6,579 nt of DNA, from contig CALIRC010000039.1 in assembly GCA_938044295.1 (NCBI GenBank), forward strand, positions 1 to 6,579, in the 5' to 3' direction. The stretch is from Minisyncoccota bacterium. Its GTDB lineage: Bacteria > Patescibacteriota > Minisyncoccia > Moranbacterales > GCA-2747515. The notes under the pieces were generated by a model that had not been told where the DNA came from, ran no database searches, and saw only the letters and a list, made by a program, of their open reading frames with translations. The translations under genes were made by a program, and so were the position numbers. Of this stretch, positions 6,466 through 6,579 are shown in pieces (the first letter of the stretch is position 1; each line of letters opens with the position of its first letter).

Positions 6466-6579
6466 ATGGCTCGAGTAAAACGCGGCGTTACCGCAAACAA
6501 AAGACGAAAAAATCTTCTCAAGCGTGCCAAAGGTTTCAAATGGGCAAGATCCAAACGCTACCGCGCTGCAAAAGAAGCT
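6466..6579 (+). CDS. rplT: 50S ribosomal protein L20, N-terminal part (cut by window edge)
   Basis: L20 is an early 23S rRNA-binding assembly protein and in several bacteria also represses its own operon. Only 38 codons are present, out of a usual 115-120. They read MARVKRGVTANKRRKNLLKR followed by AKGFKWARSKRYRAAKEA, matching the L20 N-terminus: MARVKRGV, then the basic helix with AKG(F/Y) and ARSK.YR. The ATG follows a pyrimidine/AT-rich stretch without a Shine-Dalgarno. The preceding 58-bp gap shows no promoter or terminator, so co-transcription with rpmI is likely. Confidence 0.97.
   Translation, partial: MARVKRGVTANKRRKNLLKRAKGFKWARSKRYRAAKEA

Noticed and set aside
1..6579. Alternative code with TGA as glycine (code 25, as in Gracilibacteria/Absconditabacteria)
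   Set aside because: All six genes read through without any in-frame TGA, and both conserved ribosomal proteins align well under the standard bacterial code.

Overview
This 6.6 kb window looks like a piece of a Patescibacteria (Candidate Phyla Radiation) chromosome. Three features suggest this. First, there are secreted proteins built from GYAWS..GWIS repeats, from 'EPSATPP.GNV.API' N-termini followed by GIG(D)TTP repeats, and from Cys-rich CGNG..GE.CD modules. Second, the infC-rpmI-rplT set is compact. Third, no Shine-Dalgarno motif precedes any visible start. The lineage is inferred from protein style and was not tested. TAG (three) and TAA (one) are the only stops seen, and no in-frame TGA occurs in any CDS, so the standard bacterial code fits.

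Left part, minus strand (1-5376): three exported or surface proteins. In transcription order they are: (i) 5376-4282, a signal-peptide protein with GW-rich repeats, a BIG2-like Ig domain and a Cys-rich module; (ii) 4252-2078, a 724-residue modular GH16 glycoside hydrolase with an intact ExDxxE catalytic motif, two copies of a carbohydrate-binding-like module, a DGVDND acidic motif, a Cys-rich module and an FN3 domain; (iii) 1721 to beyond the left edge, a large membrane-anchored repetitive fibre or adhesin-like protein. The first two are 29 bp apart and probably co-transcribed. The third lies behind a 356-bp AT-rich gap and may have its own promoter.

Right part, plus strand (5568-6579): translation initiation factor IF3 (infC), ribosomal protein L35 (rpmI) and the start of L20 (rplT), in the classical order. 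A good sigma70-type promoter (TTGACG-17-TACAAT) sits between infC and rpmI, and a small hairpin lies in the resulting rpmI leader, where L20 autoregulation would be expected. A weaker promoter with an extended -10 precedes infC.

The two blocks are divergent and share a 191-bp intergenic region. It carries the infC promoter on one strand and, on the other, a perfect extended -10 (TGATATAAT) that overlaps the first ATGs of the secreted-protein gene. Housekeeping translation genes and a surface polysaccharide-degrading or binding cluster are neighbours; I see no functional link beyond proximity. No tRNA, rRNA, CRISPR array, insertion sequence or clear intrinsic terminator was found.
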